64,000 nucleotides of DNA from an uncultured Streptomyces sp. (GTDB lineage Bacteria; Actinomycetota; Actinomycetes; Streptomycetales; Streptomycetaceae), in contig NZ_CANLBS010000024.1 in assembly GCF_947488945.1 (NCBI RefSeq), forward strand, positions 1-64,000. Direction: 5' to 3'. Below, piece after piece: positions 8,184-15,888 of this stretch (position 1 is its first letter; each line of letters starts with the position of its first letter). Position numbers and translations under genes: made by a program. The notes beneath the pieces are model-generated. The model had not been told where the DNA came from. It saw only the letters and a program-made list of their open reading frames with translations, and did no database searches.

Positions 8184-9809
8184 TCAGACGGCGTTCCCGC
8201 TCGCCACGGTCGCCGTACCCAGGTCCAGGAAAGCCCCGCCACCCCAGCCACGCAGGTCGTTGGCCGTGATCCACGCAGCCCTGCTGCCGGCCATCACGCC
8301 CACGGCGGCCTCCGCCGCCCCCGCACCGACCCGGGCGATGTTGCCCTGGCAGGACACGTCCGCCGCGTTTCCGCCGACGCGTATCGCGTAGGTGTCGGCG
8401 GTCCCGGAGGTTCCCGCTCCGGAGACCCTGTTGTCGCGGACCGCCACGTCCGACGAGGCCACCGCGATGCCGTTGCGAGACGCGCGCAGCACAACGTTCT
8501 GTGCGACGAGGGCCCCGGCCGAGTCGCTGTCGACACCGATGCCGTCACCGTCGGCGTCCGACACGTGGTTGCCGGTGATCAGCGCGTCGGGAGAGTTCTG
8601 CACCTGGATGCCCTGGCAGTTGCCGCCCGAGGGATGCGTGCTCACGGCGACGGTGTTGCCGGTGACCGAGGCCCCGTCCGTCCGATTGACGTAGATGGCC
8701 GTCTCCCCGTTCGTCCCACGGACGAGGTTGCCGCGCACGAGCACCGAGCTGTTGCGACCGGCACCGGTGTTCGTCACCACGATTGCACCGCCGGAGCCCG
8801 CCCCATGGATGACGTTGCCGGTCACCGCGATGTCGTGGAGGGCGTTTCCGGACCCCGAGCCGACATGGATGCCTGCGACCGCCGGTGAGTCGATCGTGTT
8901 GTCCGCGACGAGCGACTGCTGCCAGTCGGTCGCGCGGATCCCGTAGGCGGAGCTGCTCTCCACGCGGTTGCCGACCACGCGGATATTCCGGTGCAGCGGG
9001 CGGGGCGCGCCTGTCCCCCCGGCCACGTAATGGTCGCCGCACAACGCGTCGTACGGAGCGTTCGCCGCCGAGGAGTTGCGCATCACGCACCCGGTGATCA
9101 GTACGTCCTCACATGGTGTGCCGTCGTACTCGGGGGCCGGCAGGTTCGCGGAGTTGGTCGCTCCGGTGATCTGAACGGCCTCCCTGCGGTTGGGCACCGC
9201 CGGCACGCCCGGCGCGGCGTACACGCCGTCGAAGAGGCAGTCCACCACGCGGACCCTTCGCACCGCGTTCAATTCGATCGCATGCGCCTCCGGGACATCG
9301 AGCACGGTGACGTCGCGGACCGTGAACCCGTCGGCGTGCGTGAAGACGAAGGCGGGGCAGGTCGAGTTGTACCGGCTTCCGCGCATGTCCCACTCGCCTC
9401 CGAACACGGCTATGTTCCCGGCCCCGCCGTAGCCGGCGACCGCGGGAGCGCCGGCCATGTAGTTCTTGACCAGCGCGGAGGTGTTTCCGGTCCTGGTCAA
9501 CCGGGCGCCGTACGCCCGCACGCTCATGCCGGGGCCGAGCACCAGCGACTCACCCAACGCATACGCCCCGGCGGGCACCAGAAGGGTCGCACCGCCGCCG
9601 GGCACGGCCCGTGCGGCGGCGAGCGCGGCCCGGAACGCGACGGTCTCGTCGGTGACCCCGTCCCCGACGGCACCGAACTCCCGGACGTCGAAGACCGGGC
9701 CCGCCGTCGCATCGGCCTCCGCAGCGGCGGCGGGTCCGGACGCGGCGTGCGCGGCCCCCATCCCGCCGATGAGTCCGCCGGTCGCCAGCATCAGGGCACG
9801 TCTGTCCAT
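8184..9809 (-). CDS. Secreted right-handed beta-helix protein (pectate-lyase-3 type)
   Basis: 541 aa. The N terminus MDRRALMLATGG has a twin-arginine-type RR followed by a hydrophobic stretch and an Ala-rich cleavage region near 23-32, so export by Tat is likely. The mature start 'FDVREFGAVGDGVTDETVAF' is typical of the pectate-lyase-3/GH28-like superfamily. The rest is many short repeats with N-x-V/I-x-G turns ('VTGNTVAV', 'ITGNHVSD', 'VRGNLVRG') forming a parallel beta-helix. By family it may bind or cleave a polysaccharide; no catalytic residues can be assigned. ATG at 9809 has an AGGGA box. It sits in an accessory patch between conserved ndh and ppx, next to a toxin-antitoxin pair, suggesting acquisition. 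Confidence 0.8.
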   Translation of the reverse strand: MDRRALMLATGGLIGGMGAAHAASGPAAAAEADATAGPVFDVREFGAVGDGVTDETVAFRAALAAARAVPGGGATLLVPAGAYALGESLVLGPGMSVRAYGARLTRTGNTSALVKNYMAGAPAVAGYGGAGNIAVFGGEWDMRGSRYNSTCPAFVFTHADGFTVRDVTVLDVPEAHAIELNAVRRVRVVDCLFDGVYAAPGVPAVPNRREAVQITGATNSANLPAPEYDGTPCEDVLITGCVMRNSSAANAPYDALCGDHYVAGGTGAPRPLHRNIRVVGNRVESSSAYGIRATDWQQSLVADNTIDSPAVAGIHVGSGSGNALHDIAVTGNVIHGAGSGGAIVVTNTGAGRNSSVLVRGNLVRGTNGETAIYVNRTDGASVTGNTVAVSTHPSGGNCQGIQVQNSPDALITGNHVSDADGDGIGVDSDSAGALVAQNVVLRASRNGIAVASSDVAVRDNRVSGAGTSGTADTYAIRVGGNAADVSCQGNIARVGAGAAEAAVGVMAGSRAAWITANDLRGWGGGAFLDLGTATVASGNAV

Positions 9810-9883
9810 GGTTCGCTCTTCCCTCGCTCGGTGGTGTCCGCAGATGAGTAGCACGTCCGCGAACAGCACGGGAGGACGTGCGG

Positions 9884-10005
9884 TGATGGGCCTCTACCGG
9901 CTCCGGGTCGGGAACCACCGACTCGCCCACCAGAGCGAGAACGACGAGCTCGTCATCCTCGTCGTCAAGGCCAGCGACCGGCGCGACGTCCACCGCAGCA
10001 TCTGA
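9884..10005 (+). pseudogene. Remnant of a RelE/ParE-type toxin gene (C-terminal third)
   Basis: Encodes about 38 residues matching residues 52-89 of the intact toxin at 10438-10707, with a few substitutions (for example LAYQIEND to LAHQSEND), and ends at the same stop. The N-terminal half and any antitoxin are missing, and there is no ribosome site of its own. It is part of a ~215-base direct duplication, so it is a broken copy. Confidence 0.8.
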
Positions 10006-10105
10006 GACGGAGGCCGGGCCCGGGAACACCATGCCCCCGGGCCCGTCCGCCGACATGCAGGTCATTCGCCGCCGAGCGCCGCGCTCCAGCCGACCCGTCG
10101 AGGAT
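9888..10105 (+). repeat. Direct duplication, left copy
   Basis: About 218 bases closely matching 10590-10809 in the same orientation, offset by 702-704 bases. It holds the toxin 3' end, the intergenic GC-rich segment, and the last codons of ppx. Small indels separate the copies. Confidence 0.85.
10062..10105 (-). pseudogene. Remnant of the ppx 3' end
   Basis: The reverse strand carries the last ~14 codons of ppx (ILDG...) through the stop, but with a 1-base deletion relative to the intact gene that shifts the frame. It lies in the left copy of the duplication, so it is non-functional. Confidence 0.65.
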
Positions 10106-10139
10106 CTTCTTCCGAAGCGTGCTCCGCCCCGACCCACAC

Positions 10140-10161
10140 GTGTACACAGTTACGCGTACAC
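10140..10161. promoter_or_regulatory. Inverted repeat upstream of the antitoxin (autoregulatory operator)
   Basis: GTGTAC-N10-GTACAC ends 7 bases before the antitoxin ATG. Phd/YefM antitoxins repress their own operon through palindromes like this. The position overlapping the expected promoter supports that role. No good Shine-Dalgarno is visible, so the mRNA may be leaderless or nearly so. Confidence 0.55.
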
Positions 10162-10168
10162 TTTTCTC

Positions 10169-10441
10169 ATGAGTGAGACGACTGCGACCGTGCGGGAAGC
10201 ACGTGCCCACCTTGCGGACCACATCAATCGCGCCGAGGAAGGCACGCCCACGGTGATCACCCGCAACGGGGAGCCCGTGGCCGCTGTCGTGCCGATCTCC
10301 GACTTTTACGCGCTGGAGGACGCGGCGGACGTCCTCCTGGCGAGGGAAGCGGAAGCAGTCCTGGCTCAAGGCGGCCCGACCGTGACCATGGCCGAGCTGC
10401 TGGCCGATCTGTTCACCGAACGCTCCGAAGGCGCGGCGTGA
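10169..10441 (+). CDS. Phd/YefM-family antitoxin
   Basis: 90 aa. The start 'TATVREARAHLADHINRAEEG' and 'VITRNGEPVAAVVP' are the classic Phd/YefM DNA-binding and dimerisation fold; the acidic C-terminal part (after about residue 55) should wrap and inhibit the toxin. By family it neutralises the partner RNase and represses the operon. Its stop overlaps the toxin start by 4 bases (GTGA), implying translational coupling. Further in-frame sequence upstream of 10169 belongs to the duplicated segment and is not part of the gene. Confidence 0.88.
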   Translation: MSETTATVREARAHLADHINRAEEGTPTVITRNGEPVAAVVPISDFYALEDAADVLLAREAEAVLAQGGPTVTMAELLADLFTERSEGAA

Positions 10442-10707
10442 AGTACGCGTTCCGGTTCACCACTACGGCGCAGCGACAGCTTCGGGCCGTCGAACGGCCC
10501 GCTGCCATGCGCATCCTGGCCGCGCTGACCGCGCTCGGCGACGATCCGTACCGTGAGGACGCCGACGTCAAGAAGCTTGTCGGCTCCTCGGGCCTCTACC
10601 GGCTCCGTGTCGGGAACCACCGGCTCGCCTACCAGATCGAGAACGACGAACTGGTCATCCTCGTCGTCAAGGCCGGCGACCGGCGCGACGTCTACCGCAG
10701 CATCTGA
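10438..10707 (+). CDS. RelE/ParE-superfamily toxin
   Basis: 89 aa, full length for the family. The start 'KYAFRFTTTAQRQLRAVER', the 'GDDPYRE' turn, 'LYRLRVGNHRLAYQIEND' and the end 'VVKAGDRRDVYRSI' are the RelE/YoeB-like core with the conserved Arg-rich strands and C-terminal Arg/Tyr that act on ribosome-bound mRNA. The GTG start overlaps the antitoxin stop. Its 3' half is duplicated to the left at 9888-10005. Likely a ribosome-dependent mRNA interferase; RelE rather than ParE activity is inference. Confidence 0.87.
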   Translation: MKYAFRFTTTAQRQLRAVERPAAMRILAALTALGDDPYREDADVKKLVGSSGLYRLRVGNHRLAYQIENDELVILVVKAGDRRDVYRSI

Positions 10708-10809
10708 GACGGAGGCCGGGCCCGGGAACACCGTGCCCCCCGGGCCCGTCCGCCGACATGCAGGTCATTCGCCGCCGAGCGCCGCGCTCCAGGCGATCCC
10801 GTCGAGGAT
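10590..10809 (+). repeat. Direct duplication, right copy
   Basis: Second copy of the segment at 9888-10105, here within the intact toxin and ppx 3' ends. The two copies flank the antitoxin and the toxin's 5' half. Confidence 0.85.
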
Positions 10810-11718
10810 GTCGTGCTCGCTGACCACGATCTCCCTCGCGCCGGTGCGTTCCATGACCGCGACCAGGATGAGGGCGCCGGAGGCGATCACGTCGACGCGG
10901 CCGGAGTGCATCGCGGGGATGGCGGCCCGCTCCTCGTGGGTGGAGGACACCAGGCGGGCGGCGATCTCGCGGACCCGGTCGAGGGAGATCCGCGCGTGGT
11001 GGATCGCCGCCGAGTCGTACTCCTTCAGGTCCAGGGCGATCGCTGCCACCGTGGTGACCGTGCCGGCCAGGCCGACCAGGGTGGCGGCGGCGTCCAGCGG
11101 GACCGTGCCGGCCGCCAGGTCGAGGGCGGCGGCGACGTCGGCGCGGATCGCGGCGGTCCGGTCCTCGGTCGGCGGGTCCACCGGGACGCCGTCGCGCACC
11201 AGGTGTCGCTCGGTCATCCGCACGCAGCCGATGTCCACCGAGCGGGCCGCGCGGACCTCCGTGTCGCCGAGGACGAACTCGGTCGAGCCGCCCCCGATGT
11301 CCACTACCAGGTAGGGCGCGGCGAAGCCGTGCGCGTCGGTGAGCTCCTTGGTGGCGCCGTCGAAGGAGAGCCGGGCCTCCTCGTCGCCGGTCACCACCTC
11401 GGGCTCGACGCCGAGGATGTCGCGGACGCCCCGGACGAAGTCGTCGCTGTTCTCCGCGTCGCGGGAGGCCGAGGTCGCGACGAAGCGGATCCGTTCCGCC
11501 CCCAGCTCCGCGATCACGCCGGCGTATTCGCGGCAGGCGTCGAAGGTGCGCTCCAGCGCCTCCGGTGCGAGGCGGCCGGTGCGGTCGACGCCCTGGCCGA
11601 GCCGGACGATCCGCATCCGGCGGTCCAGCTCGGTGAACGCGCCGGTGGCCGGGTCGAGGTCGGCGACCAGGAGCCGGATGGAGTTGGTGCCGCAGTCGAC
11701 GGCGGCGACCCGGGTCAC
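10765..11718 (-). CDS. ppx: Exopolyphosphatase, Ppx/GppA family (short form)
   Basis: 317 aa, length of the single-core actinobacterial Ppx1 type lacking the extra C-terminal domain of E. coli Ppx. The N-terminal phosphate-1 motif 'AAVDCGTNSIRLLVAD' and the phosphate-2 motif 'VVDIGGGSTEFVLG' are intact, placing it in the sugar kinase/actin ATPase fold. It releases orthophosphate from polyphosphate chain ends or hydrolyses pppGpp. GTG at 11718 overlaps the stop of the DUF501 gene by 4 bases, so the two are translationally coupled. Confidence 0.9.
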   Translation of the reverse strand: MTRVAAVDCGTNSIRLLVADLDPATGAFTELDRRMRIVRLGQGVDRTGRLAPEALERTFDACREYAGVIAELGAERIRFVATSASRDAENSDDFVRGVRDILGVEPEVVTGDEEARLSFDGATKELTDAHGFAAPYLVVDIGGGSTEFVLGDTEVRAARSVDIGCVRMTERHLVRDGVPVDPPTEDRTAAIRADVAAALDLAAGTVPLDAAATLVGLAGTVTTVAAIALDLKEYDSAAIHHARISLDRVREIAARLVSSTHEERAAIPAMHSGRVDVIASGALILVAVMERTGAREIVVSEHDILDGIAWSAALGGE

Positions 11719-12263
11719 GCGGACGCCCCGGGGGCGTCTTCTGCGGGGTTGCAGGGCGTGACGCACGGGCCCTTCGCCCACCACTCGGGCAGCATCGCGA
11801 TCGCCTCGTCGCCCAGCGGGTTCACACCGGGGCCGGCGGCCAGCGAGTGGCCGACCAGGACGTGCAGGCACTTCACCCGGTCGGGCATGCCGCCCGCGCT
11901 CGGGAAGTTCTCCAGGACCTCGATGGCGTCGCGGCGGGCGAGGTAGTCCTCGTGCGCGGCGCGGTAGGAGGCGGCCAGCTCCGGGTCGGTGCCCAGGCGC
12001 TCGGTCATCTCCTTCATGACGCCGTTGGCCTCCAGCGTGCCGATCGCGGAGGCGGCGCGCGGGCAGGTCAGGTAGTACGTCGTCGGGAACGGCGTGCCGT
12101 CCTCCAGACGGGGCTGGGTCTCCACCACGTCCGGGTTGCCGCAGGGGCAGCGGTGCGCGATGGCGCGCAGCCCGCGCGGCGGGCGGCCGAGCTGCTGCTC
12201 GAACGCGGCGATGTCCGCGGCGGTGGGCGGAGTGGATTCGGTCTGCGGAGGGGGCGTGTCCAT
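11715..12263 (-). CDS. DUF501 family protein
   Basis: 182 aa. It matches the conserved actinobacterial DUF501 family found between divIC and ppx: 'GRPPRGLRAIAHRCPCGNPDVVETQPRL', then 'PFPTTYYLTCPRA', and 'CLHVLVGHSLA...NPLGDEAIAMLPEWWAKGPCV'. Four conserved Cys/His-containing spots (HRCPCG, TCPR, KCLH, PC) could bind metal; this is inference. No function is established. ATG at 12263 has a weak AAGGCAGG box; the N-terminal ~15 residues are Pro/Thr-rich and variable. Confidence 0.85.
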   Translation of the reverse strand: MDTPPPQTESTPPTAADIAAFEQQLGRPPRGLRAIAHRCPCGNPDVVETQPRLEDGTPFPTTYYLTCPRAASAIGTLEANGVMKEMTERLGTDPELAASYRAAHEDYLARRDAIEVLENFPSAGGMPDRVKCLHVLVGHSLAAGPGVNPLGDEAIAMLPEWWAKGPCVTPCNPAEDAPGASA

Positions 12264-12435
12264 GCCTGCCTTGGTTCTGGTCCGGGTCGGGTGTGGCTCT
12301 GGTCGGGCGGTGGGGGCGGAGCGCCGGTCCGGCTCCGGGCCGGTCCGGCCCCGCGTCAAGTGTGCCGGTGTCCGTGGACCGGGACGCGCCCGGCCTCACC
12401 CCCGGAACGTCCCGGAGGGCGTTTCCCCTACGGCG

Positions 12436-12464
12436 CGTCCCGTGGGGGATCCCCCCACGGGACG
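12436..12464 (-). terminator. Hairpin downstream of the divIC-like gene
   Basis: Perfect 13-bp stem CGTCCCGTGGGGG / CCCCCACGGGACG with a 3-base loop, 15 bases after the stop. It separates divIC from the DUF501-ppx pair. Confidence 0.75.
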
Positions 12465-12478
12465 TTCCTCACGGGTGG

Positions 12479-12949
12479 TCAGCCGCGGTCGGCGCGGTCC
12501 ACGCCGTTCCAGAGGCTGGTGGGCCAGGGGCTGCCGGAGGCGCCGGAGCCGTCGCGGTCCTTCTCCCCGGCGTCCGGCGCGACCACGGTGTACCCGGTCT
12601 CGCCGGGCACCACGTAGTGGAGGTGCTCGCGGGCCAGCCGGCGGATGTACGCGTCGTCCTGGAGCCGGGCCTTCTCGTCGCGCAGCTGCTCGGTGCGCTG
12701 CCCCGCGTCGCGCAGTATCCGGCGCTGGTCGGCGATCTCGTCGCGCTGGGAGACGTACTGGCGCATGGGGTAGGCCAGGGCGACCACGAGGGAGCAGAGC
12801 ACCAGGGCGAGGAACGCGGCCCGGCCGGTGAGCCGGGAGCGGCGGGCCTGCCGGCGGTTCTGCGAGCGGTAGACGCGGGCGGCCGTCTGCTCGCCGAGCA
12901 GCCGCAGTCTGGTCGCGGTGGAGAACCGGTCACGGTCCTTCACGGCCAT
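12479..12949 (-). CDS. divIC: Septum formation initiator, DivIC/FtsB family
   Basis: 156-aa bitopic membrane protein. A basic cytoplasmic N terminus (about 45 residues) precedes one membrane helix ('AAFLALVLCSLVVALAYPM'), then a coiled coil ('QRDEIADQRRILRDAGQRTEQLRDEKARLQDD'), then the family 'RLAREHLHYVVPGETGYTV'. By family it bridges FtsL/FtsQ in the divisome and helps trigger septal peptidoglycan synthesis. It is immediately downstream of eno, the usual actinobacterial order. ATG at 12949. Confidence 0.88.
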   Translation of the reverse strand: MAVKDRDRFSTATRLRLLGEQTAARVYRSQNRRQARRSRLTGRAAFLALVLCSLVVALAYPMRQYVSQRDEIADQRRILRDAGQRTEQLRDEKARLQDDAYIRRLAREHLHYVVPGETGYTVVAPDAGEKDRDGSGASGSPWPTSLWNGVDRADRG

Positions 12950-13087
12950 GTCTCACGCTCCCCGTTACGCACGTCCGTCCCCGCACACGGTACGGGACCG
13001 AGTGCGGGGACGGACGGAGGCTGGTGGTGCCGGAAGCCCCGTCGGCTTCACGACGGCGGGGCCGGGACCCTCACGGGCCCCCGCGGA

Positions 13088-14368
13088 TCAGCCCTTGAAG
13101 CGGGGGAACGCCGAACGGCCGGCGTACACGGCGGCGTCGTCGAGGATCTCCTCGATGCGCAGCAGCTGGTTGTACTTGGCGACGCGCTCGGACCGGGCCG
13201 GGGCGCCGGTCTTGATCTGGCCGCAGTTGGTGGCGACGGCGAGGTCGGCGATGGTGACGTCCTCGGTCTCGCCGGAGCGGTGCGACATCATGCACTTGAA
13301 GCCGTTGCGCTGGGCCAGCTCGACGGCGTCCAGGGTCTCGGTCAGCGAACCGATCTGGTTGACCTTCACCAGCAGGGCGTTGGCCGAGTTCTCCTCGATG
13401 CCGCGCGCCAGACGCTCCGGGTTGGTGACGAAGAGGTCGTCGCCGACGATCTGGACCTTGGAGCCCAGCTTCTCGGTGAGGACGTTCCAGCCGGCCCAGT
13501 CGTCCTCGAACAGCGGGTCCTCGATGGAGACCAGCGGGTACGCGGAGACGAGCTCCTCGTAGTACTCGGTCATCTCGGCGGCCGAGCGCGACTTGCCCTC
13601 GAAGGCGTACGTGCCGTCCTCGTAGAACTCGGACGCGGCGACGTCGAGCGCGAGCGCGACATCGCGGCCGGGGACGTAGCCGGCCTCCTTGATGGCCTCG
13701 ATGATGAGGTCGAGGGCCGCGCGGTTCGACTCCAGGTTCGGCGCGAAGCCGCCCTCGTCGCCGAGGCCGGTGGACAGGCCCTTGGTCTTGAGGACCTTCT
13801 TCAGCGTGTGGTAGATCTCCGCGCCCCAGCGCAGCGCCTCGGAGAAGGACTCCGCGCCGATCGGGGCGATCATGAACTCCTGGATGTCCACGTTGGAGTC
13901 GGCGTGCGAGCCGCCGTTCAGGATGTTCATCATCGGAACGGGCAGCAGGTGCGCGTTCGGGCCGCCGAGGTAGCGGAAGAGCGGGAGGTCCGAGGCCTCG
14001 GAGGCGGCGTGCGCGACGGCGAGGGAGACGCCGAGGATGGCGTTGGCGCCGAGCGAGCCCTTGTTCTCCGTGGCGTCCAGGTCGAACATCGCCTGGTCGA
14101 TGAGGCGCTGCTCCGTGGCGTCGTAGCCGACGAGCTCCGGGCCGATCTGCTCGATGACGGCGAGGACGGCCTTCTCGACACCCTTGCCCTGGTAACGGTT
14201 GGGGTCGCCGTCGCGAAGCTCGATGGCTTCGAACGCGCCGGTGGAGGCGCCGGACGGGACGGCAGCACGGCCGGTGCTGCCGTCGTCGAGACCAACTTCG
14301 ACCTCGACCGTGGGGTTGCCCCGCGAGTCGAGGATTTCCCGGGCTACGACGACGTCGATGGACGGCAC
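13088..14368 (-). CDS. eno: Enolase
   Basis: 426 aa, the standard length. It interconverts 2-phosphoglycerate and phosphoenolpyruvate in the cytoplasm. Visible signatures are 'AREILDSRGNPTVEVEV', 'SGASTGAFEAIELRDGD', the metal/active-site region 'LVSIEDPLFEDDW', and 'LLVKVNQIGSLTET' with 'SHRSGETEDVTIADLAV'. I choose GTG at 14368 (protein MPSIDVVV) and not the ATG six bases upstream, because AAGGAG abuts that ATG but is well spaced for the GTG. Confidence 0.96.
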   Translation of the reverse strand: MPSIDVVVAREILDSRGNPTVEVEVGLDDGSTGRAAVPSGASTGAFEAIELRDGDPNRYQGKGVEKAVLAVIEQIGPELVGYDATEQRLIDQAMFDLDATENKGSLGANAILGVSLAVAHAASEASDLPLFRYLGGPNAHLLPVPMMNILNGGSHADSNVDIQEFMIAPIGAESFSEALRWGAEIYHTLKKVLKTKGLSTGLGDEGGFAPNLESNRAALDLIIEAIKEAGYVPGRDVALALDVAASEFYEDGTYAFEGKSRSAAEMTEYYEELVSAYPLVSIEDPLFEDDWAGWNVLTEKLGSKVQIVGDDLFVTNPERLARGIEENSANALLVKVNQIGSLTETLDAVELAQRNGFKCMMSHRSGETEDVTIADLAVATNCGQIKTGAPARSERVAKYNQLLRIEEILDDAAVYAGRSAFPRFKG

Positions 14369-14581
14369 GAGCATCTCCTTCTGGGATGTGACTGACTGTG
14401 CGGGGCTCTGGAGCCTTGCCACTAGAGCCTAACCGGAGCGGGGCCGTCGGCCAGCCGACCGAAGGTCCCGTCATCCGTGAGCGTACACATTGTTTCCGAC
14501 CGGAACATAAGGATGGTGCGTGAACCGGCCGTGAACCAGGCGTGCCGGACCGGACGCGTCCCGGCATGGAAGCGGACAAAG

Positions 14582-14622
14582 CCCCGGCCCGGCACGCGGG
14601 GGGAGTGCGTGCCGGGCCGGGG
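14582..14622 (-). terminator. Terminator of the first rpf gene
   Basis: Perfect 16-bp stem CCCCGGCCCGGCACGC / GCGTGCCGGGCCGGGG with a 9-base loop, 54 bases after the rpf stop. The rest of the gap to eno (14375-14581) is the eno promoter region, with no gene. Confidence 0.85.
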
Positions 14623-14675
14623 AGAGTGGAGGGGGACGCCGCCGGACGCCCCCGTTCCGGGGAGGAGAGTCCGTC

Positions 14676-15416
14676 TTACTTCAGGTGGAGCTGCTGACCC
14701 GGGAAGATCAGGTCGGCGTTGTCGACGATGTCGTCGTTCAGCTGGAAGAGCTTCTCCCAGCCGCCGCTGACGTGCTTGCTCGCGGCGATCTTGCTGAGGG
14801 TGTCGCCGGCCTTGACCTTGTACTCGCCGTCGCCCTTCTCGACCTTGTCGCCGGTCGGGGTGGTGACGGTGGCCGGGCGCTCCTGGCTGCGGGAGGCGGG
14901 CTGCTCGGCGGCGCGGTCCGAGGTGTCGCTCCCGGTCCCGGCCTGCGCGGAGCCGCTCTGCGAGGAGGCGCTGTCGCCCGAGGACGACTCGCTCGCGGAG
15001 GAGGAGGAGGAGGAGCCGGTGCTCACGCCCGGGTCCACACCGTCGTTGGTCAGGTTGCCGGCGCCGGCGCAGGACCAGGCGCCCGGACCCTGGAGATCCA
15101 GGAGCTTCTCGGCGGTGGCGATCTGCTGGTCCTTGGTGGCCAGGTCGGCGCGCGGGGCGTACTGCGTGCCGCCGGCCGCGGCCCAGCTCGACGCGGAGAA
15201 CTGCAGGCCGCCGTAGTAGCCGTTGCCGGTGTTGATGGACCAGTTGCCACCGGACTCGCACTGCGCGACGGCGTCCCACGTGGCGACGGAGGCGGCGGAG
15301 GCGTTGGTGGCGCCCATCAGGGGAACGGCGACGGCGGCACCGGCCACACCCGCGAGGGTGGCGAAGCGGACGGCCTTGGACGGGCGGCGGTGCTTGGACT
15401 TGCTGTTGAGCAGCAT
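14676..15416 (-). CDS. rpfA: Resuscitation-promoting factor with LysM domain (RpfA-type)
   Basis: 246-aa secreted muralytic enzyme. A signal peptide (basic start, hydrophobic 18-34, cleavage after ASA near 41) is followed by the Rpf transglycosylase-like fold: 'WDAVAQCESGGNWSINTGNG' with catalytic Glu54, and 'YYGGLQFSASSW'. A Ser-rich linker of about 60 residues leads to a C-terminal LysM domain ('YKVKAGDTLSKIA' to 'FPGQQLHLK') that binds peptidoglycan. It cleaves the glycan backbone to wake spores or remodel the wall. ATG at 15416 has a perfect GAGGAG box. A ydaO-type c-di-AMP riboswitch occupies its leader. Confidence 0.93.
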   Translation of the reverse strand: MLLNSKSKHRRPSKAVRFATLAGVAGAAVAVPLMGATNASAASVATWDAVAQCESGGNWSINTGNGYYGGLQFSASSWAAAGGTQYAPRADLATKDQQIATAEKLLDLQGPGAWSCAGAGNLTNDGVDPGVSTGSSSSSSASESSSGDSASSQSGSAQAGTGSDTSDRAAEQPASRSQERPATVTTPTGDKVEKGDGEYKVKAGDTLSKIAASKHVSGGWEKLFQLNDDIVDNADLIFPGQQLHLK

Positions 15417-15427
15417 GAAGTATCTCC

Positions 15428-15640
15428 TCACCGACGCCTGCGAGGTGAGCTGTCGGGTTCGGGCCAAGTGAGTTGCCCGGCCGCGTGCCCTGCACGCGAC
15501 TTCACCCCTAGCCGGTCCCGGCCCCTCCGTCTTCGACGAATGGCCCGGACCCGGCGCTTACCTGGGTCCCCCGCTCCTGCCTACGGCGCTTTACGCGTCT
15601 GTTCTCCTCGACCGACGGCAGGATTCGGCGTGACGATCGA
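15428..15640 (-). ncRNA. ydaO/yuaA-type c-di-AMP riboswitch
   Basis: The minus-strand leader of rpfA carries the conserved elements of the c-di-AMP riboswitch in order: GCCGAATCCTG, then GGCAGGAGCGGGGGACCCA, GGTAAGCGCCGGGTC, GGCTAGGGGTGAAGTC, then GGGCAACTCACTTGG, CCCGAACCCGACAGCTCACC and TCGCAGGCGTCGG. It ends about 12 bases before the rpfA start, overlapping the ribosome site region. In Streptomyces the class is known to sit upstream of rpfA and to lower its expression when c-di-AMP is high. Boundaries are approximate. Confidence 0.92.
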
Positions 15641-15800
15641 AGAGGCCCGCGGTGCGAGCGGTTCCGACCGTAAACACAGGCAACCCCGACATTCAAAGAA
15701 GGACATATAGGTTAATCAGCTCATACTTGACAGGTCGGAAGCAACGTTTCCGCAGGTCGGAGCGGATGCGGGGAGAGCCTCCCGGCCGCGCCTCGCCGGG
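15641..15800 (-). promoter_or_regulatory. AT-rich upstream region carrying the rpfA promoter
   Basis: About 160 bases upstream of the riboswitch are unusually AT-rich for this genome (for example CTATAT and TTAATC patches near 15704-15722), as expected for a promoter driving a highly regulated gene. I cannot fix the -35/-10 pair with confidence. No gene is present. Confidence 0.35.
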
Positions 15801-15806
15801 AACGCA

Positions 15807-15851
15807 AAGAGACCCATGTCTCACTTGCTCAAAAGTGGACATAGGTCTCTT
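15807..15851 (-). terminator. Terminator of the second rpf gene
   Basis: Long hairpin: AAGAGACCCATGTC pairs with GACATAGGTCTCTT (one mismatch), and the stem continues as CACTT/AAGTG inside. Unusually low in G+C for this genome and located 38 bases after the stop. Confidence 0.8.
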
Positions 15852-15888
15852 AACTGCCCTGTTTTTCGGGTGGTTTTCCCGAATTGGA

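Noticed and set aside
7888..8391. Possible plus-strand genes between ndh and the beta-helix gene
   Set aside because: They cross the Rex-like site and the terminator, have no recognisable protein sequence and lack ribosome sites.
14491..14507. Imperfect palindrome TGTTTCCGACCGGAACA upstream of enolase as an operator
   Set aside because: Only the outer TGTT/AACA and inner C/G positions pair; several mismatches, no known regulator matches.
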